From contig NZ_CP046804.1 in assembly GCF_009763805.1 (NCBI RefSeq), forward strand, positions 62,001 through 126,000: a stretch of 64,000 nt of DNA, written 5' to 3'. Shown in pieces: positions 45,852 through 55,005 of this stretch. Source of the stretch: Vibrio cidicii (GTDB lineage: Bacteria; Pseudomonadota; Gammaproteobacteria; Enterobacterales; Vibrionaceae). How positions within the stretch are numbered: position 1 is the stretch's first letter; each line of letters starts with the position of its first letter. The position numbers and the translations under genes were made by a program. The notes beneath the pieces are model-generated. The model saw nothing but the letters and a program-made list of their open reading frames with translations. It did not search any database and had not been told where the DNA came from.

Positions 45852-46445
45852 ATGTCTACTAAACTGGCTAACCCAGCGCCACTCGGTCTGATGGGTTTTG
45901 GTATGACCACCATCCTGCTGAACATCCATAACGCAGGTTTTTTCCCAATCGACTCTATGATTCTGGCAATGGGCATCTTTTACGGTGGTCTGAGCCAAGT
46001 GATCGTCGGCATCATGTGCTTTAAACGTGGCGACACGTTTGGTACGACGGCCTTCACCTCTTACGGTCTTTTCTGGCTGACTTTAGTCGGTTTGATCGTG
46101 ATGCCAAAAATGGGTCTGCCAGCCAGCCCAGCACCATTCATGGGATGGTACTTGGCGCTATGGGGGATTTTCACCGGTTTCATGTTTATCGGTTCTCTAT
46201 GCTACCCAACGGCGAAGCAAGTGGTATTCGGCTCACTGACTGTCCTGTTTGCACTATTGGCGGCACGTGATTTCACCGGCAGCGAACTGATCGGCACCAT
46301 CGCTGGTTTCGAAGGTATTTTCTGTGGCGCAAGCGCGGTTTACTTTGCGATGGCGCAAGTGCTGAACAACGAATACGGCCGCACTATTCTGCCAATTGGT
46401 GAGAAGAAAGCACCAGCAGTGAAAGCGCAAGAGCTTGCTGCTTAA
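45852..46445 (+). CDS. satP: Acetate/succinate transporter of the GPR1/FUN34/YaaH family
   Basis: Inner-membrane uptake protein for acetate. ATG 45852 gives 197 residues; a GTG at 45846 is a weaker alternative. The family signature NPAPLGLMGFGMTT opens the protein, followed by six hydrophobic spans. It stands alone between terminators. It fits with the acetate-assimilating aceBA elsewhere in the window, but no operon link exists. Confidence 0.92.
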   Translation: MSTKLANPAPLGLMGFGMTTILLNIHNAGFFPIDSMILAMGIFYGGLSQVIVGIMCFKRGDTFGTTAFTSYGLFWLTLVGLIVMPKMGLPASPAPFMGWYLALWGIFTGFMFIGSLCYPTAKQVVFGSLTVLFALLAARDFTGSELIGTIAGFEGIFCGASAVYFAMAQVLNNEYGRTILPIGEKKAPAVKAQELAA

Positions 46446-46467
46446 GCTGAAAATTTTGGGAACAGTT

Positions 46468-46502
46468 AAAAGGGGTTAGCCAATGGCTAACCCCTTTTTT
46501 TT
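46468..46502 (+). terminator. Rho-independent terminator after satP
   Basis: AAAGGGGTTAGCC and GGCTAACCCCTTT form a 13-bp stem with an AAT loop and a T run. The same stem sequence recurs after the alkylsulfatase gene. Confidence 0.95.
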
Positions 46503-46652
46503 GCGTTGTATATACTCGGTGAGTCCACACTACGTTACTACGTGTTGGGTGAGCTGACAAAGGTGGCTAAAAAATTAACTCAGTAGCAAGACGTCACAAA
46601 GTTGTAGGGTAGGAGGAGGCGAGATCGAGTATGATCGGCGCTGTTTCTGACC

Positions 46653-47576
46653 ATGAATAACGGATTGATTATGCTGCGTGATTATGACCTAAACCTACTA
46701 ACCGTGTTTGATGCAGTAATGACTTTAGGATCTGTCAGTAAAGCGGCAGACAAGCTAAATATGACTTCTGCGGCGGTGAGTCAGAACTTGGCTCGATTGC
46801 GCGAGCAAATTGGTGAACCACTGTTTGTGCGACAAGGGCGCGGTTTACAACCGACTCAACACGCACTTAATATGCACAAACATATTTCACAGGGGCTAAG
46901 CGCCATTCGTTTTGGGTTGGAAACGGATGCCTCCTTTGACCCGGCAACCAGCAAACGTGAATTTGTTATTGGTGGTCATACTTACTTTGATTTAGCGGTG
47001 TTACCTCAGTTACTACAAAGAGTCGGCCAGATTGCGCCCGATATCACCGTCAATTTAAAGTCCTATGAAGATAACCATTTCACCCCCAGTCAGGTGTTGA
47101 GTGAACGGGAAGCGGATCTTTTTTTGTCGTCATTGCCCATCAGCCACCCTTCTATCATCACTTTGCAAGCCGCACAGGAAGAGTTAGTGGTGGTGTATGC
47201 CCAAAATCACCCTCGTCTTAGCGGGACGCTTACTAAGGAACAGTTTTTTGCAGAGAAGCATACTGCGTTAAACAGCCGCCGTTTTGGTAATTACATGTTT
47301 TCCAGCTTAGTTGAGCAAGCCCTCCCGACGCGCAAAATTCATTATCAAAGTGATTCCATGCTTAACTTGATGGCTACGGCAGCGATGACGGATTTGCTCT
47401 GTTTTACGCCAAAGCGCTTAGCTGATATGTGGGCCGATAAATTTGGCTTACAAATCCAACCATTGCCGTTTGAAATACGCGCCGTTCCTACGTTTATCTG
47501 TTGGCATAAAGCCAAGCAGCAAGATAAAGGATTGATCTGGCTGCGTGAGCAAATTGAGGCTGTTCTCTCTGAATAG
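46653..47576 (+). CDS. LysR family transcriptional regulator
   Basis: 307-residue LysR-type regulator. The N-terminal HTH reads GSVSKAADKLNMTSAAVSQNLARL, followed by EPLFVRQGRGLQPT and an effector-binding domain. The start could be ATG 46653 or ATG 46671 (LRDYDLNLLTVFDAV); the latter resembles most relatives. It lies 105 bp before a co-oriented alkylsulfatase and may control it, which is inference from position only. Confidence 0.87.
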   Translation: MNNGLIMLRDYDLNLLTVFDAVMTLGSVSKAADKLNMTSAAVSQNLARLREQIGEPLFVRQGRGLQPTQHALNMHKHISQGLSAIRFGLETDASFDPATSKREFVIGGHTYFDLAVLPQLLQRVGQIAPDITVNLKSYEDNHFTPSQVLSEREADLFLSSLPISHPSIITLQAAQEELVVVYAQNHPRLSGTLTKEQFFAEKHTALNSRRFGNYMFSSLVEQALPTRKIHYQSDSMLNLMATAAMTDLLCFTPKRLADMWADKFGLQIQPLPFEIRAVPTFICWHKAKQQDKGLIWLREQIEAVLSE

Positions 47577-47681
47577 TTAAGCAATGCTTAACTATTGATT
47601 ATCGTTTGGCGAATCGTTCTGCAGCAATTTCTCTCATATTCTTGTCCTTGTTCCCTAATGACTAAGAAAGAGAGAAATCGA

Positions 47682-49667
47682 ATGAAAACAGTCTATAAAC
47701 CCACTCTGTTGGCGGTATTGATTACCAGTTCTGCACCTGTATTGGCGCATTCTTTTACTGCAGAAACCAAAGCACCAAGTGCGACTACGCAGGCTTTTGC
47801 TGCTGAGCAACGCAGCAGTCTGCCATTTGCTGATCAAGAAGATTTTAGATTGGTCGAGAAAGGCCTGATCGCACAGCAAAAAGATCTCCAAATCAAAGAT
47901 GCCAGCGGTAAAGTGGTTTGGGAACTGGGTAACTACAGCTTCCTATTGGATGGTCGTGATTACGACAGCATTCACCCAAGTTTACAACGCCAAGCTCAAC
48001 TCAATATGCACCACGGTCTGTATAAAGTGTCTGAGCGTATTTATCAGGTTCGTGGTTACGATTTAGCCAATATTACCTTTGTTCAAGGCGACACAGGTTG
48101 GATCGTGTTTGACCCACTCACAGTGCCCGCCACAGCCAAAGCCGCCTTGGATTTTGTAAACCAAGAGTTGGGCGAGCGTCCGGTGAAAGCGGTGGTTTAC
48201 AGCCATGCGCATGCTGACCATTTTGGCGGCGTGAAAGGAATTGTGAGCCAAGAGCAAGTTGATCGCGGTGAAGTGCCGATCATCGCACCAAAAGGTTTCT
48301 TAGAGCATGCCGTTGCTGAGAACGTATTGGCGGGGAATGCCATGTCGCGTCGTACCACCTACCAATATGGTAACGTGTTGCCGAAAGGGGCCACGGGTCA
48401 AGTCGATGCGGCGATTGGTAAAAACGTAGCGCAAGGTGAAGTGAGCCTGATCGCACCAACGAAAGTGATCACTGAACAAACTGAAACGCTAGAGATTGAC
48501 GGTGTAACGATGGAGTTCCAGAACACGCCGGGAACCGAATCTCCGGCAGAGATGAACACTTACTTCCCACAGTTTAAAGCCTTGTGGATGGCAGAGAACA
48601 CCGTCGGTGGTTTACACAACGTCTACACTCTGCGTGGTGCGGAAGTCCGTGATGCCAAAGCGTGGAGTAAGTACATCAATGAATCGATACATATGTACGC
48701 GAAAGAAGCGGATGTGATGTTTGCCTCACACACATGGCCGCGTTGGGGGAATGACCACATCAACCATTTCCTACGTAAACAGCGTGATATGTACGGTTAC
48801 ATCCATGATCAGGCTCTGCGTTTGGCTAACCATGGTGTCACGATTAATGAGATTCAGGACGAGTTCCAAGTGCCGGATGTGTTGGCGCACGAATGGTACA
48901 ACCGAGGTTATCACGGCAGCTATCATCGCAATGCCAAAGCGGTGATCAACAAGTACCTAGGTTACTTTGATATGAACCCTGCCACCTTGCGTCCGCTTTC
49001 TCCTACTGACGCTGCACCCAAATACGTTGCTGCCATGGGCGGCATGGCCAATGTTCTCAAGCAAGGACAGGCTGCGTTTGATCAAGGTGAGTACCGTTGG
49101 TGTGCGGAGATTGTCGATAAAGCCGTGTTTGCAGAGCCGAGTAATCAGCAAGCGCGTTACTTACAGGCGGATTGTTTGGAGCAATTGGGTTACCAGAGTG
49201 AATCTGCCGGGGAGCGTAACACTTATTTGATGGGCGCTTATGAGCTACGTAACGGTGTACCCAATGTGTCGGCAACCAAAACGGCAGGTGCGGATACCGT
49301 GGTTGCGATGGATACCGAACTGTTCCTCGATTATCTAGGCGTGCGTCTTAATGGCGATAAAGCAGCAGGTACTGATTACACCATTAATTTTGTCTTGCCA
49401 GATGTGAATGAGAAGTTCTTGGTTGAGTTGGAAAATGCACACTTGAACAATCTCAAAGGACTTCAGTCTGATGCGCCAGATATGACGCTGACGATCAATC
49501 GTGCCGAGCTAAATAAAGTGCTGATGGGCAAAACTACCATCACACAATTAGCCAAAGAGGGTAAAGCAACCATTGAAGGCAACGCGAAAGCGCTGACCGA
49601 TATTGCCGGAATGTTAGATGACTTTGAATTCTGGTTTAACATCATTGAACCCAAAGTGAAGCAATAA
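47682..49667 (+). CDS. Alkylsulfatase, metallo-beta-lactamase fold (SdsA1-like)
   Basis: 661-residue exported enzyme predicted to hydrolyse primary alkyl sulfates. ATG 47682 follows AAGAGAG and begins a signal peptide ending near APVLAHS; the frame upstream to 47595 is leader. The zinc site is SHAHADHFGGVKG, with further metal residues in MAENTVGGLHN and ASHTWPRWGN. A dimerisation region and a C-terminal SCP2-like domain (about residues 530-655, ITQLAKEGKATIEGN) complete the SdsA/BDS1 architecture. The physiological substrate is unknown. Confidence 0.9.
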   Translation: MKTVYKPTLLAVLITSSAPVLAHSFTAETKAPSATTQAFAAEQRSSLPFADQEDFRLVEKGLIAQQKDLQIKDASGKVVWELGNYSFLLDGRDYDSIHPSLQRQAQLNMHHGLYKVSERIYQVRGYDLANITFVQGDTGWIVFDPLTVPATAKAALDFVNQELGERPVKAVVYSHAHADHFGGVKGIVSQEQVDRGEVPIIAPKGFLEHAVAENVLAGNAMSRRTTYQYGNVLPKGATGQVDAAIGKNVAQGEVSLIAPTKVITEQTETLEIDGVTMEFQNTPGTESPAEMNTYFPQFKALWMAENTVGGLHNVYTLRGAEVRDAKAWSKYINESIHMYAKEADVMFASHTWPRWGNDHINHFLRKQRDMYGYIHDQALRLANHGVTINEIQDEFQVPDVLAHEWYNRGYHGSYHRNAKAVINKYLGYFDMNPATLRPLSPTDAAPKYVAAMGGMANVLKQGQAAFDQGEYRWCAEIVDKAVFAEPSNQQARYLQADCLEQLGYQSESAGERNTYLMGAYELRNGVPNVSATKTAGADTVVAMDTELFLDYLGVRLNGDKAAGTDYTINFVLPDVNEKFLVELENAHLNNLKGLQSDAPDMTLTINRAELNKVLMGKTTITQLAKEGKATIEGNAKALTDIAGMLDDFEFWFNIIEPKVKQ

Positions 49668-49692
49668 TCCTTCAATAGAGCTTTGGAAAATA

Positions 49693-49727
49693 AAAAGGGG
49701 TTAGCCACTGGCTAACCCCTTGTTTTA
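49693..49727 (+). terminator. Terminator after the alkylsulfatase gene
   Basis: AAGGGGTTAGCC and GGCTAACCCCTT form a 12-bp stem around an ACT-containing loop, followed by GTTTTAG. The stem is the same as in the satP terminator 3.2 kb away. Confidence 0.9.
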
Positions 49728-49792
49728 GTACCCCGTAGGGCAATACTGCTTTTTCTTATTATGCGATGTTGTGTGTTGCACTTCCGTAGAAG

Positions 49793-51335
49793 TTAGAGTG
49801 AAGGCTGCTCCACGGCGCGGGTGGCTTTATCATCCGCTTGTGGCGCTTGACCAGTTTTACGCTTGTACTTCTCTTCCCAGTAAGTCGCACCTGTAATGCC
49901 GAGTTTTACCGGGTTAAAGATAAACTCTGTCACGCCTTGCTTTTGTTGTTCTTCATAATCTTGCAGCGCTTTGAGAGCGGGTTTAGACATGAAGAAGATG
50001 ATCAGAATACCCACAATGTTGAGCCATGCCATTAGGCCTACACCAACGTCACCCATTGCCCAAGCTAAGTCTGCGGTTTTCACCGTGCCGTAGAACACCA
50101 CAGAGATCAGCACCACCTTCAGAACAAACATCAGGCCATCGACTTTAAAGGTGCGACGGATGTACGCGATGTTGGTTTCAGCGATGTAGTAGTAAGCCAA
50201 AATGGTGGTAAAGGCAAAGAAGAACAGTGCAATGGCGATAAATGGTTTACCGACGCCAGGCAGCGCGCTTTCAATCGCCATCTGTGTATAAACAGGGCTG
50301 TTGGCAGCGATGTCTGCGGCAATGTTTTGTACCAAGAAGCCTTCTGCACCATGTACGTTGTAGGCACCGGTAATCAGGATCATAAACGCGGTTGCTGAAC
50401 AGACCAGCAGTGTATCAATGTAGATAGAGAAAGACTGCACCAGACCTTGCTGCGCAGGGTGCTCAACACTGGCCGCAGCGGCTGCATGAGGGCCCGTACC
50501 TTGGCCTGCTTCGTTCGAGTAAACACCACGTTTTACCCCCCAGCCAATTGCCGCACCAATACCAGCCATTGGTGTGAACGCATCACCGACAATCATGGCA
50601 ACAATACGTGGTACTTCACCGATGTTGAGTAGAATGATGACGAATGCGGTGATGATGTACGCCAACGCCATGAAAGGCACCACCACCTGAGTAAAGCTGG
50701 CAATACGTTTTACCCCACCGAAGATGATGAAAGCGAGGATGACTGATATAACCGTACCAGTGAAAATTTTCGCAAAACTGAAGGTACCGATAGCGGTTTC
50801 AATCATATCACCTGAACCAAATGCCGCTTCAACCGCATTGCCGATGCTGTTGGACTGCACGCCCGGTAGCAGCACACCACAGGCAAAAATGGTCGAGATG
50901 GCGAAAACCCACGCATACCACTTCTGCCCCATGGCTTTTTCAATATAGTAAGCAGGGCCACCGCGGAAACTCACCGTTGTCTTCTTCTTTGTAGATTTGC
51001 GCCAAAGTGGATTCGGCATACGCGGTTGCCGCGCCGAAAAAGGCCACTACCCACATCCAGAAAACCGCACCCGGGCCACCGAAGCCGATGGCGGCAGCAA
51101 CGCCGGCAATGTTACCTGTACCCACACGACCAGAGAGTGAAACGGCGAGTGCTTGGAAAGAAGAGATACCTTTGGTGGAACTTTTGCCAGAAAGAAGCAG
51201 ACGCCACATTTCAAAGAAATGACGGACTTGCACGAAGCGCGTCATGATGGAGTAGAACAGACCTGCGCCCAAGCACAGATAAATCAGTGCTGGGCTCCAA
51301 ATTATTCCATTCAGAAAATCAACGAATGACTGCAT
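49793..51335 (-). CDS. Alanine/glycine:cation symporter, AGCS family (frameshifted in this assembly)
   Basis: Sodium-coupled amino-acid uptake protein with about ten membrane spans. Family landmarks include GRVGTGNIAGVAAAIGFGGPGAVFWMW near the start and KRGVYSNEAGQGTGPHAAAAA, GNAVEAAFG, and FAFTTILAYYYIAETN later. The frame breaks at 50967-50969 (GTTTC on the coding strand). Reading GTTC gives EDNGEFRGGPAYYIEKAMG and a 513-residue protein. It lies downstream of dadA on the same strand with a 294-bp spacing, so alanine import and D-alanine oxidation may be linked. Confidence 0.92.
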
Positions 51336-51629
51336 GAGTATTTTCCCTGTTGTGTGTTTGTAGTGTTTGTTTTGAGTGTTTTCTGTTCGGTATATTAATC
51401 TTTTTGTAACTCAAATGTTAACCAAAATATCTACAAACTGTCAGGTTCGTGATTGTGAACACAAAATGCTAACAAAATGTTAAAACTCGGTCGGGTTTAC
51501 CGCAATTGGTGAAAGAGGAGAGGTTTTAATAGATATTGCTGATAAATGCAGAATAATGCATTGCAGTAACAGACAGAACTGGTGTCTGAGTGTCACTGCA
51601 ATTGGTCAGGATATTAGAGCGATCTGCTG

Positions 51630-52883
51630 TTAACTGGCGTAACGGAAGTAATCTAAGCCAGAAATGGGCTTTTGCTGTTCGCCGCTAATCACTTGCGCCA
51701 ACAGGTGGCCAGAGCCGCACGCCATGGTCCAGCCAAGTGTTCCGTGTCCGGTATTGGTATAAAGGTTGCCTATCGGTGTGCGGCCAATCAGTGGCGTACC
51801 ATCGGGCGTCATTGGGCGAAAGCCCGTCCAAAATTCGGCTTTGGTAAAATCACCGCAGTGTGGGAAGAGATCTTTCACCACCATCGCAATCGTTGCTTTG
51901 CGCTTTTCAGGAATGGCGGGATCAAATCCAGCCAACTCCGCCGTGCCCGCGACGCGGATTCGGTCGTCAAAACGCGTCAGCGCCACTTTATAGGTCTCGT
52001 CCATCACGGTAGATACAGGGGCTTGCTGCGCATCGCTGATTGGCACCGTCAGCGAGTAGCCTTTGACCGGATAAACCGGAATGTCGATGCCTACGGTCGC
52101 CAAAAGCGAGGTGGAGTAACTGCCCATGGCCACCACGTACACGTCGGCTTGTAAGTCGCCTTGGTCAGTGGCGACGGCGATCACCTGATTGCCTTCGGTC
52201 TTCAGCGCTTGAATTTGCGTGTTGAACGAGAACGTCACCCCGTGCGCTTTCGCCAGCTCCGTCATTTGTTGGCAAAAGAGATAGCAATCGCCAGTTTCGT
52301 CATCGGGCAGGTATAAACCGCCAGTCAGCTTGTCACTGACTGCGGCAAGCCCGGGCTCTTGCTTGATGCATTGCTCTACGCTCATACGTTGAAAGCGAGT
52401 GCCACTTTGTTCAAGCAGTGCAATGTCCTTTTCTATCGCTTTGAGCTGCTTTTGATTGCGGAAGACTTGCAGCGTGCCTTGCTGACGGCCTTGATACTCA
52501 ATGTGGTGTTCTTGACGCAGCGCACTCAGGCACTCTCGGCTGTGATTGGCGATGCCGAGCATACGAGCTTTGTTGATTTGGTAGCGGCTGAGCTGGCAGT
52601 TGCTTAGCATTTGCGTCGCCCACTTGAACAGTTGCGGATCAAGCGATGGCTTGATTTTTAGTGGCGCGTGTTCTTCCAGCAGCCAACGGATGGCTTTTTG
52701 CGGAATGCCCGGTGCGGCCCAAGGCGAGGAGTAGCCATAGGAAATTTGTCCGGCATTGGCAAAGCTGGTCTCTTCACCGCTGCGTGACTGCCTATCGACC
52801 ACGGTCACTTGATAGCCCGCTTTTTGCAAATACCATGCACTCATTAAACCCACGACACCGCTGCCTAACACCACTGCTTTCAT
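51630..52883 (-). CDS. dadA: D-amino acid dehydrogenase, small subunit DadA
   Basis: FAD enzyme that deaminates D-amino acids, mainly D-alanine, feeding electrons to the respiratory chain. The 417-residue product starts at ATG 52883 after GAGGAG, with the FAD-binding VLGSGVVGLMSAWYLQKAGYQVTV and the C-terminal GHGTLGWTMACGSG. It diverges from a LysR regulator with a 100-bp gap, and an AGCS symporter follows downstream. No alanine racemase gene is adjacent. Confidence 0.94.
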   Translation of the reverse strand: MKAVVLGSGVVGLMSAWYLQKAGYQVTVVDRQSRSGEETSFANAGQISYGYSSPWAAPGIPQKAIRWLLEEHAPLKIKPSLDPQLFKWATQMLSNCQLSRYQINKARMLGIANHSRECLSALRQEHHIEYQGRQQGTLQVFRNQKQLKAIEKDIALLEQSGTRFQRMSVEQCIKQEPGLAAVSDKLTGGLYLPDDETGDCYLFCQQMTELAKAHGVTFSFNTQIQALKTEGNQVIAVATDQGDLQADVYVVAMGSYSTSLLATVGIDIPVYPVKGYSLTVPISDAQQAPVSTVMDETYKVALTRFDDRIRVAGTAELAGFDPAIPEKRKATIAMVVKDLFPHCGDFTKAEFWTGFRPMTPDGTPLIGRTPIGNLYTNTGHGTLGWTMACGSGHLLAQVISGEQQKPISGLDYFRYAS

Positions 52884-52983
52884 CGACGTTCTCCTCGTTA
52901 GAAACAGCGTGAGTTTCTATTGTTTACAAGCCAGTAACAATCGATATAAATTAATCGCAGCTTATAGAAAAACTAAACACACA

Positions 52984-53895
52984 ATGACGACATTAATCAA
53001 AAGTAGCCACCTTGCCGCACTTTATACCTTTGTAGAAGTGGGAAAACACACCAGCCTGACTGCGGCTGCCAAGCAGTTGTGCTTAACCACTGGGGCGGTG
53101 AGTCAGCAACTTCTCCAGTTGGAACAGCAACTTGGTTTTAGTTTATTTGAACGGCACTCGCGCGGTATTCGCTTCACCGACAAAGGCCGGCAACTGCATC
53201 AGTGTGCTAGTGTCCACTTAGGTGAAATTGAGGCGGAAGTGGGGCGTTTGCGTCAAGAGCAGGGACGAGCGCAAGAAGTGCGCCTCAAGTTGACGCCGTC
53301 ATTTGCTTTCAAATGGTTAGTGCCAAAGCTGGACAGTTTTCATCAGCAATATCCGGAAATTCAGATCCAAATTTTCGCCGAAGGGGCGCTGGTTAACAGT
53401 GACACACGAGATTTTGATCTGGCGATCGATTACCGCCCTCATCCCTATCGTCACCCCAACGCCGAATTGCTACTGGATGAGTCTTTGTTGCCCGTGATGA
53501 GTGGCAAGTATTTGCTCGCTCATCCTTGGCTGAGCAAGGCCAATTACACTCAACAAGAGTGGGCCAGCGTGGTGCTACTGCATGATGCCATGCCGTGGGA
53601 AAAAGCGGCCCGCGATTTTGAATGGCTCAGTTGGATGGCCGAGCGGCGCTTGGATCTACCGACCGATCGTGGCCATTTCTTTAACCGTACCGATATGGCG
53701 ATGTCGGCGGCTGAAGCGGGCGTTGGCATTGCCATGGCGCGTATGGCGCTGATTGACAACGAACTGGAGAGCGGGCGTTTGGTCTCTCCCTTTCAGCCGA
53801 TCAAAGCCAACGCGGGTTACTACTTGATCCGCAATAGCGAGAACGACAGTACGGCGGCGTTTATCGCGTGGCTCAAACGGCAAATTCATAATTGA
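52984..53895 (+). CDS. LysR family regulator divergent from dadA
   Basis: 303-residue LysR-type regulator with HTH HTSLTAAAKQLCLTTGAVSQQLLQL and FERHSRGIRFTDKG. The effector domain resembles the GcvA subgroup (RDFDLAIDYRP; DRGHFFNRTDMAMSAAEAGVGIAM). ATG 52984 is chosen; an upstream in-frame TTG lies in the intergenic region. The divergent position suggests control of dadA, which is an inference. Confidence 0.88.
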   Translation: MTTLIKSSHLAALYTFVEVGKHTSLTAAAKQLCLTTGAVSQQLLQLEQQLGFSLFERHSRGIRFTDKGRQLHQCASVHLGEIEAEVGRLRQEQGRAQEVRLKLTPSFAFKWLVPKLDSFHQQYPEIQIQIFAEGALVNSDTRDFDLAIDYRPHPYRHPNAELLLDESLLPVMSGKYLLAHPWLSKANYTQQEWASVVLLHDAMPWEKAARDFEWLSWMAERRLDLPTDRGHFFNRTDMAMSAAEAGVGIAMARMALIDNELESGRLVSPFQPIKANAGYYLIRNSENDSTAAFIAWLKRQIHN

Positions 53896-53982
53896 GTTGA
53901 AACTCAATAATGGGCATCTACACTTAGTCTGACAGCGAAAGTGCGTATCCGCGCTTTTCGTTCGACACAACGAGGCAGCAAA

Positions 53983-54960
53983 ATGAAGTCAGATAAAGGC
54001 CGATGCCGCTATCAAAATCCTGATGGCTGGTGCTGCGATCAACCCAGTGGTGAGTCGGGCCTCTGTTATTGGCACGATCCCGAGATAGATAAAAGCAACG
54101 ACGATGTAAAATCTCAGGTTGAGCAATGGGCAGCAGAAGGTAAACCTTTAGACGGATTTCAGTTGGCAAAAACAAATTTGGCGGATCTTAATTTGGTCAA
54201 TCGTGGCAGCAAAGTGGGTTACCAGTGCCGTGAGGCCGATTTTTACCGTGCCGATCTCAGTGATGCGCATTTTTTTGGCTTAGATCTGCGCGGCTCGTCG
54301 TTGATGAAGTGCAAACTGGTCAGCGCCAATTTGCATTGCGTGCGGCTAGAAGGGTGCAATCTACTCGGCGCGGATCTTTCGCGAGCACGGCTGGAAAACA
54401 TCGATTGGGGCAGCGAGCTCAAGCAGGAGCGTCAAGCTCGGCAAGCCAAGCAAAAGGGCGATCTGCACAAAGCCGAGTCGCTGTGGCAGGAAGTGGAAGA
54501 GGTGTGCCGTGGCATTCGTAAGCAGTGTGAAAAGCAGGGCTTATTTGAAACGGCTGGGATGTTTTTCAAAAAAGAGATGCGTTTTCGCCGCTATCAAATG
54601 CCGAAAATGAGCATGCAACGTGTTCTTTCCAAGCTGGTGGATATTTTTTGTGGTTACGGCGAAGATCCGTTACGCGTGGTGCTGTTTTCCATCTTCCTCA
54701 TTTTGGCTTGCGCCAGCGCATATTTCTTTCTCGACACCACTTCTGCCAACCCGATTTACGCCGACATGACGGGCTGGAAGTTCTATCTGTTTGAGTTTTT
54801 GAATGCGGTCTATTTTAGTGTTGTGACCTTCACCACTCTCGGTTATGGCGATATTTCACCGGTAGGGATGGCGCGCTTTATCGCCGCCCTCGAAGCCTTC
54901 CTAGGCAGCTTCACCATGGCGCTGTTTGTGGTGGTGTTTGTCAAGAAGATGACCCGATAA
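53983..54960 (+). CDS. Pentapeptide-repeat / potassium-channel fusion protein
   Basis: 325 residues from ATG 53983, which follows GAGGCAGC. The N-terminus has a cysteine-histidine cluster (CRYQNPDGWCC, CYWHDP) that looks metal-binding. A pentapeptide-repeat stretch follows (about residues 65-130: ADFYRADLSDAHFFGLDLRG, ANLHCVRLEGCNLLGADLSR), then a charged helical linker. At the C-terminus two membrane spans flank the pore helix and selectivity filter TTLGYGD (filter near residues 285-290), as in two-span K+ channels. Cytosolic gating by the N-terminal domains is plausible but not shown. Confidence 0.85.
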   Translation: MKSDKGRCRYQNPDGWCCDQPSGESGLCYWHDPEIDKSNDDVKSQVEQWAAEGKPLDGFQLAKTNLADLNLVNRGSKVGYQCREADFYRADLSDAHFFGLDLRGSSLMKCKLVSANLHCVRLEGCNLLGADLSRARLENIDWGSELKQERQARQAKQKGDLHKAESLWQEVEEVCRGIRKQCEKQGLFETAGMFFKKEMRFRRYQMPKMSMQRVLSKLVDIFCGYGEDPLRVVLFSIFLILACASAYFFLDTTSANPIYADMTGWKFYLFEFLNAVYFSVVTFTTLGYGDISPVGMARFIAALEAFLGSFTMALFVVVFVKKMTR

Positions 54961-54963
54961 AAA

Positions 54964-54989
54964 ATGGCTCACTTGAGAAAGTGAGCCAT
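54964..54989. terminator. Bidirectional terminator between channel and BCCT genes
   Basis: ATGGCTCAC and GTGAGCCAT form a 9-bp stem between two converging genes, with an A run on the left side that serves the minus strand. Confidence 0.75.
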
Positions 54990-55005
54990 ACGTTTGTCGA
55001 TTGAG

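Noticed and set aside
45447..45998. 183-codon minus-strand ORF over the chitinase end and satP start
   Set aside because: It lies antisense to two well-supported genes, crosses the chitinase terminator, and shows no recognisable protein features.
51448..51466. CRP-like or GTTC/GAAC inverted repeat between dadA and the AGCS gene
   Set aside because: GTTCGTGATTGTGAAC has short arms and only partly fits the CRP consensus. The evidence is too weak to annotate as a site.
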